A stretch of 64,000 nt of DNA, from contig CATXEA010000018.1 in assembly GCA_958367245.1 (NCBI GenBank), positions 1 to 64,000 on the forward strand. The letters are read 5' to 3'. How positions within the stretch are numbered: the first letter of the stretch is position 1; each line of letters begins with the position of its first letter. The translations under genes and the position numbers were made by a program. The notes under the pieces are model-generated. The model made no database searches, was not told the origin of the DNA, and worked only from the letters and a program-made list of their open reading frames with translations. This DNA is from an uncultured Blautia sp. Lineage in GTDB: Bacteria > Bacillota > Clostridia > Lachnospirales > Lachnospiraceae. Below are positions 49,670 through 58,214 of this stretch, piece after piece.

Positions 49670-50948
49670 GTCTACGCTGTTTAATGCGCTTGCCGGCGAA
49701 AAAATATCTATTGTCAAAGATACGCCGGGAGTGACCAGAGACAGGATTTACGCAGACGTATCCTGGCTGGATAAAACTTTTACTATGATCGATACAGGCG
49801 GTATTGAGCCGGACAGCAGCGACATCATTCTTTCCCAGATGAGAGAACAGGCGCAGATTGCCATTGATACTGCCGATGTTATTGTTTTTATCACAGACGT
49901 TCATCAGGGACTTGTTGATTCAGACTCCAAGGTTGCGGATATGCTCAGACGAAGCGGCAAGCCGGTTGTGCTTGTTGTGAACAAAGTGGACAGCGTTCAG
50001 AAATTTATGATGGATGTCTATGAGTTCTACAATCTCGGAATCGGTGAGCCGATCGCCATTTCTGCAGCCAACCGTATGGGGCTTGGAGATATGCTTGACG
50101 AAGTAGTGAAGCATTTTCCGGAGGATGCAGGAGAAGATGAGGATGACGATATTCCGAAAATTGCGATTGTAGGTAAGCCCAATGTGGGCAAATCATCTCT
50201 TGTAAACAAGCTTCTCGGCGAAGACCGTGTAATCGTATCCGATATTGCCGGAACTACAAGAGACGCAGTTGATACCAGGGTGACATGGCAGGGCAGAGAC
50301 TATATCTTTATTGATACGGCAGGGCTTCGCCGCAAGGGAAAGGTAAAAGAGGAGATTGAACGCTACAGCGTAATCCGTACCGTAACTGCCGTAGAACGCG
50401 CAGACCTTGTTATCGTTATGATTGACGCATCGGAAGGCGTAACCGAACAGGATGCAAAGATTGCCGGAATTGCCCACGAAAGAGGAAAGGGCGTAATCAT
50501 TGCCGTAAACAAATGGGATGCCATTGAAAAGAATGACAAGACTATTTACAGACATACAGAAAAAATCAGGAATGTTCTGGCGTATATGCCGTATGCGGAG
50601 CTTGTTTTCATCTCAGCGAAGACAGGACTTCGTATTCCGAAAATGTTTGAGACAATTGACGCAGTTATTGAGAACCAGACGCTTCGCGTTCAGACCGGTG
50701 TTCTGAATGAGATTCTTTCAGAGGCAGTCGCTATGCAGCAGCCGCCTTCTGACAAAGGCAAACGTCTGAAAATCTTCTATATGACTCAGGTAGCGGTAAA
50801 ACCGCCGACATTTGTGATTTTTGTTAATGATAAGGAACTGATGCATTTCTCATATGTAAGATATATTGAGAATAAGGTTCGCGAAGCGTTTGGCTTCAGA
50901 GGAACTTCGTTAAAGTTCATTATCCGTGAACGAGGGGAAAAGGAATAA
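49623..50948 (+). CDS. der: Ribosome-associated GTPase Der (EngA)
   Basis: 441 aa. Two tandem GTPase domains: G-R-P-N-V-G-K-S-T near 9-17 with D-T-G-G-I and N-K-V-D, then G-K-P-N-V-G-K-S-S near 183 with D-T-A-G-L and N-K-W-D; a KH-like domain ends the protein. Needed for 50S assembly. AAGGAG ribosome binding site lies inside the DUF512 gene. Confidence 0.96.
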   Translation: MSKPVVAIVGRPNVGKSTLFNALAGEKISIVKDTPGVTRDRIYADVSWLDKTFTMIDTGGIEPDSSDIILSQMREQAQIAIDTADVIVFITDVHQGLVDSDSKVADMLRRSGKPVVLVVNKVDSVQKFMMDVYEFYNLGIGEPIAISAANRMGLGDMLDEVVKHFPEDAGEDEDDDIPKIAIVGKPNVGKSSLVNKLLGEDRVIVSDIAGTTRDAVDTRVTWQGRDYIFIDTAGLRRKGKVKEEIERYSVIRTVTAVERADLVIVMIDASEGVTEQDAKIAGIAHERGKGVIIAVNKWDAIEKNDKTIYRHTEKIRNVLAYMPYAELVFISAKTGLRIPKMFETIDAVIENQTLRVQTGVLNEILSEAVAMQQPPSDKGKRLKIFYMTQVAVKPPTFVIFVNDKELMHFSYVRYIENKVREAFGFRGTSLKFIIRERGEKE

Positions 50949-50952
50949 ATAT

Positions 50953-51597
50953 ATGGAACGATTGATTTGTGTGGCGATCGGATATGCATGCGGGCTTTTT
51001 CAGAGCGCTTATCTGATCGGTAAAGTATATCACACAGACATGCGGGAGCATGGAAGCGGAAATCTTGGCTCTACTAACGTAATGCGTACTCTCGGGAAAA
51101 AAGCCGGGGCGCTGAACCTTCTCGGAGACTGCCTGAAATGTGTGGCTGCAATCCTGATAATCAGGGCGGTTTATGGAAAGACACAGGCAGATATCCTGCC
51201 TCTTCTGAGCCTTTATGCGGCTGCGGGATGCGTTCTTGGCCACAACTTTCCGTTTTATCTGAAGTTTAAAGGAGGAAAGGGGATAGCGGCTTCGGTTGGT
51301 CTTCTTCTCGCTTTTGATATCAGAATTTTCGCGGTATGTGCAGTTGTATTTTTCGGTCTGTTTTTTACAACGCATTATGTGTCTTTATGTTCTGTCAGCG
51401 CCTATGTCACAGCATTGATCTGCATGATCGTTCTGGGACAGATGGGGGCTTACGGTATGGACCCAAGCCACAGGGTGGAACTCTATGTGCTTATGGCGGC
51501 GCTTACCATCCTTGCGATTTATCGTCACAGAGAGAATATAAAACGGCTTCTGGATGGAACAGAAAACAAAATCTATCTCAGCCGGAAACAAAAATAA
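50953..51597 (+). CDS. plsY: Glycerol-3-phosphate acyltransferase PlsY
   Basis: 214 aa from ATG 50953, four bases after der. Several membrane helices. Conserved motifs: H-G-S-G-N-L-G-S-T-N near 33, and K-F-K-G-G-K-G-I-A near 107. It acylates glycerol 3-phosphate with acyl-phosphate at the membrane, first step of phospholipid synthesis; gpsA, which makes its substrate, follows. Confidence 0.94.
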   Translation: MERLICVAIGYACGLFQSAYLIGKVYHTDMREHGSGNLGSTNVMRTLGKKAGALNLLGDCLKCVAAILIIRAVYGKTQADILPLLSLYAAAGCVLGHNFPFYLKFKGGKGIAASVGLLLAFDIRIFAVCAVVFFGLFFTTHYVSLCSVSAYVTALICMIVLGQMGAYGMDPSHRVELYVLMAALTILAIYRHRENIKRLLDGTENKIYLSRKQK

Positions 51598-51615
51598 AAA
51601 TATGAGGTGAAGGAT

Positions 51616-52629
51616 ATGGCAAAAATCAGTGTATTAGGCGCAGGAAGCTGGGGAACGGCATTGGCATTGCTTCTCCACAAGAACGGGCATGAAGTTCTTC
51701 TCTGGTCCGCTCTTGAAGACGAGGTAAAAATGCTTCGGGAGAAACGGGAACACGAGCATAAGCTTCCGGGAGTAAAGCTTCCGGAAAATATGGAAATCAC
51801 AACTGATTTAAAGAAGAGTCTGGAAGCGCCGGATGTGGCGGTGCTTGCAGTTCCGTCTCCGTTTACAAGAAGTACCTCAAAGCAGATGGCTCCTTATGTG
51901 CGGGATGGTCAGATTATTGTGAATGTGGCAAAAGGCGTGGAAGAAACAACCCTTATGACCCTGAGCGAAATCATTGAACAGGAAATCCCTGCCGCAGAGG
52001 TGGCTGTGCTTTCCGGTCCAAGCCATGCTGAAGAGGTGGGAAGAGGGATTCCCACTACCTGCGTTGTAAGTTCTCATAAAAGAGCGACAGCAGAATATCT
52101 TCAGGGAATCTTTATGAGTCCTGTTTTCCGTGTATACACGACGCCGGATATTCTTGGCGTAGAGCTTGGCGCAGCCCTCAAAAACGTAATTGCGCTTGCG
52201 GCAGGTACGGCAGACGGTCTGGGCTATGGAGACAACACAAAGGCTGCTCTGATTACGAGAGGAATGTCTGAAATTGCCCGCCTTGGCGTGAAAATGAATG
52301 CCAAAGCCGAGACTTTTTACGGACTGTCCGGTATCGGAGATCTTATTGTCACCTGTGCCAGCGTACACAGCCGTAACCGCAAAGCAGGTTACCTGATCGG
52401 CAAAGGCTACAGTATGGAAGATGCCATGAAAGAAGTGCAGATGGTTGTAGAGGGAGTATACTCTGCAAAAGCGGCAAAGGGACTGGCTGAGAAGTACGGT
52501 GTGGAAATGCCGATTATCAACGAGGTTAATAAGGTTCTCTTCGAGGGGAAAGACGCATCGGAAGCAGTTAAAGATCTGATGCTGCGCGATAAAAAAGTAG
52601 AAACCCCTATGCTTCCGTGGGAAGAATAA
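51616..52629 (+). CDS. gpsA: NAD(P)-dependent glycerol-3-phosphate dehydrogenase
   Basis: 337 aa from ATG 51616 (TGAGGTGAAGG upstream). N-terminal G-A-G-S-W-G-T-A binds NAD(P); catalytic Lys expected in A-L-K-N-V-I-A-L-A near 190, and C-terminal helical domain with G-D-L-I-V-T-C near 240. Produces glycerol 3-phosphate for PlsY. Confidence 0.95.
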   Translation: MAKISVLGAGSWGTALALLLHKNGHEVLLWSALEDEVKMLREKREHEHKLPGVKLPENMEITTDLKKSLEAPDVAVLAVPSPFTRSTSKQMAPYVRDGQIIVNVAKGVEETTLMTLSEIIEQEIPAAEVAVLSGPSHAEEVGRGIPTTCVVSSHKRATAEYLQGIFMSPVFRVYTTPDILGVELGAALKNVIALAAGTADGLGYGDNTKAALITRGMSEIARLGVKMNAKAETFYGLSGIGDLIVTCASVHSRNRKAGYLIGKGYSMEDAMKEVQMVVEGVYSAKAAKGLAEKYGVEMPIINEVNKVLFEGKDASEAVKDLMLRDKKVETPMLPWEE

Positions 52630-52651
52630 AATTCAGATAATGTTTCATTAA

Positions 52652-52715
52652 AAAACCTGTCCGAAATCATCAGAGTTCAGCCAAAAGGCGAACCGGCGAT
52701 TCCGGGCAGGTTTTG
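52652..52715. terminator. Terminator between gpsA and the aldo/keto reductase
   Basis: AAAACCTG-T-CC (about 52652-52662) pairs with GG-G-CAGGTTTT (about 52704-52714); A- and T-runs at both ends allow use in both directions. Confidence 0.75.
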
Positions 52716-52717
52716 TT

Positions 52718-53545
52718 TTAGAAATTGACATCCCTTAAATCTTCGGGGATAGAAGAACTGTGATAATTTTCGTTCAGAGTATCGAGAATATCCATGTCTT
52801 CCTGTTCGATTACAAAGTCAAAAATATTTCCGTTGCTTATGATCCGTTCGGGATTGCTGGATTTCGGTATGACGGAAATTCCTTTCTGTACAGCCCAGTG
52901 AAGTCCGATCTGCGCAGGTGTCCTTCCGTATTTCGTGCCAAGCACACACAGAACGTCGTTGTCAAGATATGCGCCTCTTGCCAGAGGTGCGTAAGCCTGT
53001 ACCTGTATTCCGCGATCCTGACAGTATTCGATCAATTCCTTCGGATAACAGAGCGGATGACATTCGATCTGGTTTACTGCAGGGACGACATCGGATACCT
53101 TGGCGAGCTCTTCCAGATGGCGGATTTCGAAATTGCTGACTCCGATAGAGAGCGCGCGGCCGGATTTCTGGATTTCTTCCAGCTCTTTCCAGGTACTTAA
53201 ATAGCATCCCGGAACAGGCCAGTGTATCAGATAGAGGTCAACATAATCAAGCTTCAGGCGGTCAAGGCTTCTTTCGAAAGCGCCCTGGATATCGCCCAGG
53301 CGCTGCGCTGTATTCCATACCTTTGTTGTGATAAACAAATCCTTGCGGGGAACGCCGCATTTTATGATTCCGCGTCCTACATTTTCTTCATTTTTATAAA
53401 CAGAAGCTGTATCAATAAGACGATAGCCTGCGTCTGCTGCGGTTATAATCGCATTTTCTGCTTCGTTTTCTCCGGTTGCCTTATATACACCCAGCCCTAA
53501 AAGGGGCATTTCTCTGTCGTTATTCAGAAAAATGGTATTGTTCAA
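52718..53545 (-). CDS. Aldo/keto reductase
   Basis: 275 aa, TTG start behind GGAGGAG. TIM-barrel with the tetrad: D-T-A near 46, Y51, K75 and H108 in L-I-H-W-P. NADPH-binding S-x-R-like segment I-P-K-S-S-N-P near 228. Substrate unknown; similar to 2,5-diketogluconate or methylglyoxal reductases. No operon partner. Confidence 0.88.
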   Translation of the reverse strand: MNNTIFLNNDREMPLLGLGVYKATGENEAENAIITAADAGYRLIDTASVYKNEENVGRGIIKCGVPRKDLFITTKVWNTAQRLGDIQGAFERSLDRLKLDYVDLYLIHWPVPGCYLSTWKELEEIQKSGRALSIGVSNFEIRHLEELAKVSDVVPAVNQIECHPLCYPKELIEYCQDRGIQVQAYAPLARGAYLDNDVLCVLGTKYGRTPAQIGLHWAVQKGISVIPKSSNPERIISNGNIFDFVIEQEDMDILDTLNENYHSSSIPEDLRDVNF

Positions 53546-53886
53546 TATAACTCCTCCTCAATATAACATTCCTTTTAAGTTTTACACTACTTTTGAAAGT
53601 ATAGCATAAAAATGTGAAAGAAGTACATCAAATGTGTTACAAATTTTCAACAGTAATGTGGTAACAAAATAACGAGATGGTTAAACTATTGACAAACCTT
53701 GTAAAATAGCCTATTTATTGACTCGAAATTCAGAATCTTTTAGTAATTTTTTACGCTAAATGCCTTGCTAATCACAGAGAAAAGTTGTATAATGACAGTA
53801 AATTGATAATTTATTGTCATAAAATAACGAGCGCAATATCCTGTCGAAATGAAAGGGAGGTAAATTGCGGAAAGGAGCATAAAAAC
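53546..53886. other. Control region ahead of the CODH/ACS operon
   Basis: 341 bases without a gene. Contains a dyad TGTTAC/GTAACA (53635-53666), a weaker promoter (TTGACA 53689-53694, 17 bases, TATTTA 53712-53717) and the main promoter/dyad described separately. GGAGG-like purine runs at 53852-53860 precede no start codon. Confidence 0.5.
53765..53820 (+). promoter_or_regulatory. CODH/ACS operon promoter with a 29-bp dyad at the start site
   Basis: TTGCTA (53765-53770), 17 bases, TATAAT (53788-53793). Overlapping the last two bases of the -10 is a dyad: ATGACAGTAAAT (53792-53803), 5 bases, ATTTATTGTCAT (53809-53820), 11 of 12 positions matched. No U-tract, so an operator or mRNA 5' stem is more likely than a terminator. 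Confidence 0.65.
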
Positions 53887-54291
53887 ATGCACTTGATTAA
53901 AGACGAAAACGGCAATCTTGTTCATCACGGACATGAGCACAGCCATGAACATACTCACGATAACGGCGTAACTCATACACATACGCACAGCCATGAAGAA
54001 TCCCATGAGCACAACCATGCGCATGAGGACGCTTCCTGCGGACATTCTCATGGCGAAGGCTGCGGCTCCTGTCAGGGCGGCGACTGCAAGAACGAAACGA
54101 TCGCGCTTCTCACCTACATGCTTCAGCACAACGAGCATCATGCGCAGGAGCTTGACCAGATGGCTGAGAATCTGGAGAAGATGGGACTTGCTGCGGCAGC
54201 TAAGACGATCAAAGAAGGCGTTGCAGATTTCCAGAAAGGCAATATGAGACTTGGTCTTGCTTTGACACTTGTAAAAGAAGAAATGAAATAG
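53887..54291 (+). CDS. His-rich metal-binding protein of the CODH operon
   Basis: 134 aa from ATG 53887 with AAAGGAG upstream. Residues 13-67 contain about 20 His, many in H-x-H pairs, and a Cys cluster (C-G-S-C-Q-G-G-D-C). The remainder is a helical domain (Q-H-N-E-H-H-A-Q-E-L near 84). It is followed by CooT and CooC nickel-maturation genes, so nickel storage or delivery to CODH and ACS is the likely role. No membrane helix. Confidence 0.78.
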   Translation: MHLIKDENGNLVHHGHEHSHEHTHDNGVTHTHTHSHEESHEHNHAHEDASCGHSHGEGCGSCQGGDCKNETIALLTYMLQHNEHHAQELDQMAENLEKMGLAAAAKTIKEGVADFQKGNMRLGLALTLVKEEMK

Positions 54292-54303
54292 GAGGCGTCG
54301 GCA

Positions 54304-54486
54304 ATGTGTTTGGCAACTGTTTATAAAGAAAGCGACAATTCCGTTGTTTTCAAAAATGTAAGCCGCATTGATGTAGACGGAGATAAGGTGATTCTCCGTG
54401 ACATTATGGGCGATGAGAGAGTGATCGAGGGCAGAATCCTTATGGTGGATCTGGCAAACAGCATCGTGAAGCTCTCCTGTGAATGA
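54304..54486 (+). CDS. cooT: CooT-family nickel-binding protein
   Basis: 60 aa. Starts M-C-L-A-T-V-Y, with Cys2 conserved as nickel ligand, and folds as a small beta-barrel (S-R-I-D-V-D-G-D, V-D-L-A-N-S). CooT binds nickel and assists CODH maturation. It lies between the His-rich protein and CooC. Confidence 0.85.
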   Translation: MCLATVYKESDNSVVFKNVSRIDVDGDKVILRDIMGDERVIEGRILMVDLANSIVKLSCE

Positions 54487-54518
54487 TCACGGCAGATTTT
54501 AGGAGGAATTAGAGTTTT

Positions 54519-55289
54519 ATGGCACATGTAATAGCAGTCGCAGGTAAAGGCGGCGTAGGTAAGACAACATTATGCGGAATGCTGATTCAGTACCTTTGCG
54601 AAAAAGGAAAAGGTCCTGTTCTTGCAGTAGACGCAGATGCGAATTCCAACCTTAACGAAGTCCTTGGCGTAAAAGTAGAAACTACACTGGGCGATGTGCG
54701 TGAAGAGATCGCACATGCGGAACTTGCTGCGAAGAGCCCGATTCCTACTGGCGTATCCAAGGCGGACTGGGCAGAGATGCGTTTTGAGGACGCTCTTGTT
54801 GAGGACGATGATTTTGATCTCCTTGTTATGGGAAGAACACAGGGCAAGGGATGCTACTGTTTCGTAAACGGACTTCTTCAGGCTCAGCTTGCGAAATATC
54901 AGAATAACTATCCATATTTTGTTGTAGATAATGAAGCCGGAATGGAACATATCAGCAGAGGCGTTCTTCCGAGTATGCAGACAGCCATTCTTGTCAGCGA
55001 CTGTTCCAGACGCGGAGTGCAGGCTGTTGGCAGAATTGCACAGTTGATCAAAGAATGCGAGATGAAGCCTTCCACAGTAGGGCTTATTATCAACAGAGCG
55101 CCGAAGGGCGAACTCAATGACGGAATCAAAGAAGAAATCGCTAATCAGGGACTCAACCTTCTTGGCGTAGTGCCTCAGGACGAGGCGGTTTATGAATATG
55201 ACTGCGAAGGACGTCCTACCGCATCCCTTCCTGAAGATAATCCGGTCAAGGTTGCGCTTCGTGCGATTGTTGACAAGTTAGATTTATAA
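54519..55289 (+). CDS. CooC-type nickel-insertion ATPase, copy 1
   Basis: 256 aa, MinD/NifH-like. Deviant Walker A G-K-G-G-V-G-K-T-T at 8-16, C-Y-C near 113 as the CxC that binds metal at the dimer interface, and D-N-E-A-G-M-E near 139. It should drive ATP-dependent nickel loading of CODH. A second paralogue follows acsA. AGGAGG ribosome binding site. Confidence 0.9.
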   Translation: MAHVIAVAGKGGVGKTTLCGMLIQYLCEKGKGPVLAVDADANSNLNEVLGVKVETTLGDVREEIAHAELAAKSPIPTGVSKADWAEMRFEDALVEDDDFDLLVMGRTQGKGCYCFVNGLLQAQLAKYQNNYPYFVVDNEAGMEHISRGVLPSMQTAILVSDCSRRGVQAVGRIAQLIKECEMKPSTVGLIINRAPKGELNDGIKEEIANQGLNLLGVVPQDEAVYEYDCEGRPTASLPEDNPVKVALRAIVDKLDL

Positions 55290-55298
55290 TTAAATAGA

Positions 55299-55425
55299 GC
55301 ATCCCTTGCCGCTTCTGCGGTGAGGGCTGTTTGTGCGCATAGGCAATTGTAAAAATTGTGGCGCGGACTTTTTTTACAGTTAAATAACCCATGGGTGGGG
55401 ATGGGTTCCTGCCTGCGGGGTTATT
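55299..55425 (+). promoter_or_regulatory. Two hairpins in the leader of acsA
   Basis: CCCTTGCCGC (55303-55312), TTCT loop, GCGGTGAGGG (55317-55326), fully paired with G-U wobbles, then a weak T stretch: a possible leaky terminator. Then AATAACCC (55383-55390) with GGGTTATT (55418-55425). Both lie between cooC copy 1 and acsA and could set the ratio of accessory to catalytic proteins. Confidence 0.5.
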
Positions 55426-55482
55426 ATAAAAATCAATGAAAGACAAAAGTACAATCATGTACAATTTTAAAGGAGGTCTATA

Positions 55483-57375
55483 ATGAGTGAATTCAAATTA
55501 ACTACAGTGGATGAATTTGAAGCGGCTACTGCCAGACTTTTAGAGACAGGTGCAAAGGTAGGCGCTGATGCATGGCAGTTACGTGTAAAAAATCAGACTC
55601 CACACTGTAAATTCGGTGAGCAGGGTATCTGCTGCCGTATCTGTTCCATGGGTCCATGCCGTATTACTGCTAAAGCTCCGAGAGGAATCTGCGGATGTGA
55701 TGCACACGGAATCGTAGGTCGTAACTATCTTAAATTTACAGCCGGCGGAGCAGCTACACATTCCGACCACGGCCGTGAAATCTGTCATACACTGCACTGC
55801 GCAGCAGAAGACGGAAACTACAAGGTAAAAGATCCTGAGAAACTGATCCGTATTGCAAAAGAGTGGGGCGTAGAAACAGAGGGTAAAGATATCTACGATC
55901 TGGCTCATGAGATGGCAGAAATCGGTCTTATGGAATACGGTAAACCATTCGGTTACCAGAGATTCCTTGACAGAATGCCTGCAGGACAGAAAGAAAAACT
56001 CATTGAGAACGAGGTTGCACCACGTGCCATCGACCGTGAGGTTTCTTCTTCCTTACATATGACACATATGGGATGTTCTTCCCTTCCGGAAGCTCTTGTA
56101 AAACAGTCTATCCGCTGCGGTCTTGGCGATGGATGGGGCGGTTCCATGATGGGAACAGAGTTCTCCGACGTACTGTTCGGAACTCCGAAGCCTATTGATA
56201 CAGAAGCAAACCTTGGCGTTATGGTAGAAGAGAACGTAAACATCGTTGTTCACGGACATGACCCGAGCCTTTCTGAGATGATCTGTGAATATGCAGACAG
56301 CAAAGAAATGATCGACTATGCGAAATCTGTTGGTGCAAAAGGAATCACTGTATCCGGTGTATGCTGTACTTCCAACGAAGTAGCTATGCGTCGCGGTATT
56401 CCGATGGCAGGTAACTTCCTTCAGCAGGAAAATGTCGTACTTACAGGCGCTTGTGAAGCAATCGTAGTAGACGTTCAGTGTATCTTCCCTGCATTAGGAC
56501 CTTTAAGCAAATGCTTCCATACTAAATTTATCACAACTTCTCCAATCGCTCAGATGCCTGATTCTGATTTCATCCGTTTCAGCGCTGAAACAGCAGGAGA
56601 AAACGCAAAAGCAATCGTTAAACTGGCGATTGACAACTTCAAGAACAGAAAACCTGAGCTTGTACACATTCCTCAGTTAAAACAGAAAGCAACTGTTGGT
56701 TACTCTGTAGAAGCAATCGTTAAGACTCTTGACGGTGTTACAAACTCTCAGGTAGATGTTACAGGAACAACCAAACCGTTACTTGAGTGTATTACCTCCG
56801 GTGTTATCCGTGGTGCTGTTGCAATGGTTGGATGTAATAACCCGAAAATCCGTCCTGACTATGCACATATCGAACTGATGAAGAAATGTATCGCAAACGA
56901 TATCGTTATCATTGCTTCCGGATGTTCCGCACAGGCTGCTGCAAAAGCAGGTCTTATGGACAAATCCGCGAAAGATCTCTGCGGTGCAGGTCTGAAACGT
57001 GTTTGTGAACTTGCTGATATCCCGCCGGTACTTCACATGGGCTCCTGCGTAGATATTTCCCGTATGATGATCCTTGCAGCCGAGCTTGCAAAAGATGCAG
57101 GTCTTCAGATCCATCAGCTTCCGGTTGTAGGATGCGCTCCTGAGTGGATGTCCGAAAAAGCCGTATCTATCGGTAACTATGTAATCGGTACAGGTATCGA
57201 TACATTCCTCGGTGTAGATCCATACGTTTCCGGTTCTTCTGAAATGGCACAGCTCCTTACAGAGGGAACAAGAAAATGGGTTGATGCAGCTTTCACAGTA
57301 GAAACAGACATCGAAAAATTAGTTGACCTGATGATTGAAAGAATTGAAGAAAAGAGAACTGCTTTAGGAATCTAA
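55483..57375 (+). CDS. acsA: Carbon monoxide dehydrogenase catalytic subunit
   Basis: 630 aa, usual length. B/D-cluster Cys in G-I-C-C-R-I-C-S-M-G-P-C near 48-60 and G-I-C-G-C-D near 68; C-cluster ligands in H-G-H-D near 261, C-C-T-S-N-E near 300, V-G-C-N-N near 454, S-G-C-S near 487 and M-G-S-C near 526. It reduces CO2 to CO with ferredoxin and passes CO through a tunnel to AcsB. AAAGGAGG upstream. Confidence 0.96.
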   Translation: MSEFKLTTVDEFEAATARLLETGAKVGADAWQLRVKNQTPHCKFGEQGICCRICSMGPCRITAKAPRGICGCDAHGIVGRNYLKFTAGGAATHSDHGREICHTLHCAAEDGNYKVKDPEKLIRIAKEWGVETEGKDIYDLAHEMAEIGLMEYGKPFGYQRFLDRMPAGQKEKLIENEVAPRAIDREVSSSLHMTHMGCSSLPEALVKQSIRCGLGDGWGGSMMGTEFSDVLFGTPKPIDTEANLGVMVEENVNIVVHGHDPSLSEMICEYADSKEMIDYAKSVGAKGITVSGVCCTSNEVAMRRGIPMAGNFLQQENVVLTGACEAIVVDVQCIFPALGPLSKCFHTKFITTSPIAQMPDSDFIRFSAETAGENAKAIVKLAIDNFKNRKPELVHIPQLKQKATVGYSVEAIVKTLDGVTNSQVDVTGTTKPLLECITSGVIRGAVAMVGCNNPKIRPDYAHIELMKKCIANDIVIIASGCSAQAAAKAGLMDKSAKDLCGAGLKRVCELADIPPVLHMGSCVDISRMMILAAELAKDAGLQIHQLPVVGCAPEWMSEKAVSIGNYVIGTGIDTFLGVDPYVSGSSEMAQLLTEGTRKWVDAAFTVETDIEKLVDLMIERIEEKRTALGI

Positions 57376-57425
57376 TTGCTTGAATAAATCCTGAAGCTAA
57401 ATTGACAAAAGGTGGATGACGTAAA

Positions 57426-58190
57426 ATGAAAATAGCAGTTACAGGAAAAGGCGGAGTAGGTAAGACTACTTTTTCAGCAACTCTTGCCCGACTTTACGCA
57501 GCAGAGGGAAGACCTGTGCTTGCGGCAGATGTGGATCCGGATGCAAATCTGGGACTTGCCCTTGGTTTTGATGAAGAAACTCTGGATTCTATCGTTCCTA
57601 TTTCCAAGATGCGTAAGCTTGTTGAGGAACGTACCGGCGCTACGGCAGGAAATCAGTTTTATCATCTGAATCCAAAGGTAGATGACATCCCGGACAAGTA
57701 CGGAAAAGTCTGCAACGGTGTAAGACTTCTTGTCCTGGGAACTGTGGAGACCGGCGGAGGCGGCTGTGTCTGCCCGGAGCATGTAATGCTGAAGCGTATT
57801 ATCAATAATCTGGTTCTCCGCAGAGAGGACGTTGTCATTCTTGATATGGAAGCCGGTCTTGAGCATCTCGGCAGAGGAACGACAGAGGGTGTTGACGCTT
57901 TTGTCGTAGTGATCGAACCGGGTGCCAGAAGTGTCCAGACTTACAAAAATGTCAAAAGACTTGCAAAAGATCTGGGCGTATCTCAGGTAAAGGTCGTTGC
58001 CAACAAGGTGCGAAACGAAGACGACGAGAACTTTATCAGAGAGCGGATTCCACAGGAAGATCTTTTGGGAATGATTCATTATAATACAGAGGTAATTGAC
58101 GCGGACAGACAGGGCAAATCCCCGTTTGACTACAGCGAAGCAGTTACCAATGAAATCAAAGAGATCAAAGAAAAAATAGATCGTCAGTGA
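57426..58190 (+). CDS. CooC-type ATPase, copy 2 (AcsF-like)
   Basis: 254 aa. Walker A G-K-G-G-V-G-K-T-T at 7-15, C-V-C near 116 and D-M-E-A-G-L-E near 140. Located between acsA and acsB, the usual place of AcsF, which supports nickel insertion into the A-cluster of acetyl-CoA synthase. Copy 1 upstream may serve CODH. The division of labour is inference. Confidence 0.88.
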   Translation: MKIAVTGKGGVGKTTFSATLARLYAAEGRPVLAADVDPDANLGLALGFDEETLDSIVPISKMRKLVEERTGATAGNQFYHLNPKVDDIPDKYGKVCNGVRLLVLGTVETGGGGCVCPEHVMLKRIINNLVLRREDVVILDMEAGLEHLGRGTTEGVDAFVVVIEPGARSVQTYKNVKRLAKDLGVSQVKVVANKVRNEDDENFIRERIPQEDLLGMIHYNTEVIDADRQGKSPFDYSEAVTNEIKEIKEKIDRQ

Positions 58191-58214
58191 TCATAAAATT
58201 TAGGAGGTATAACA

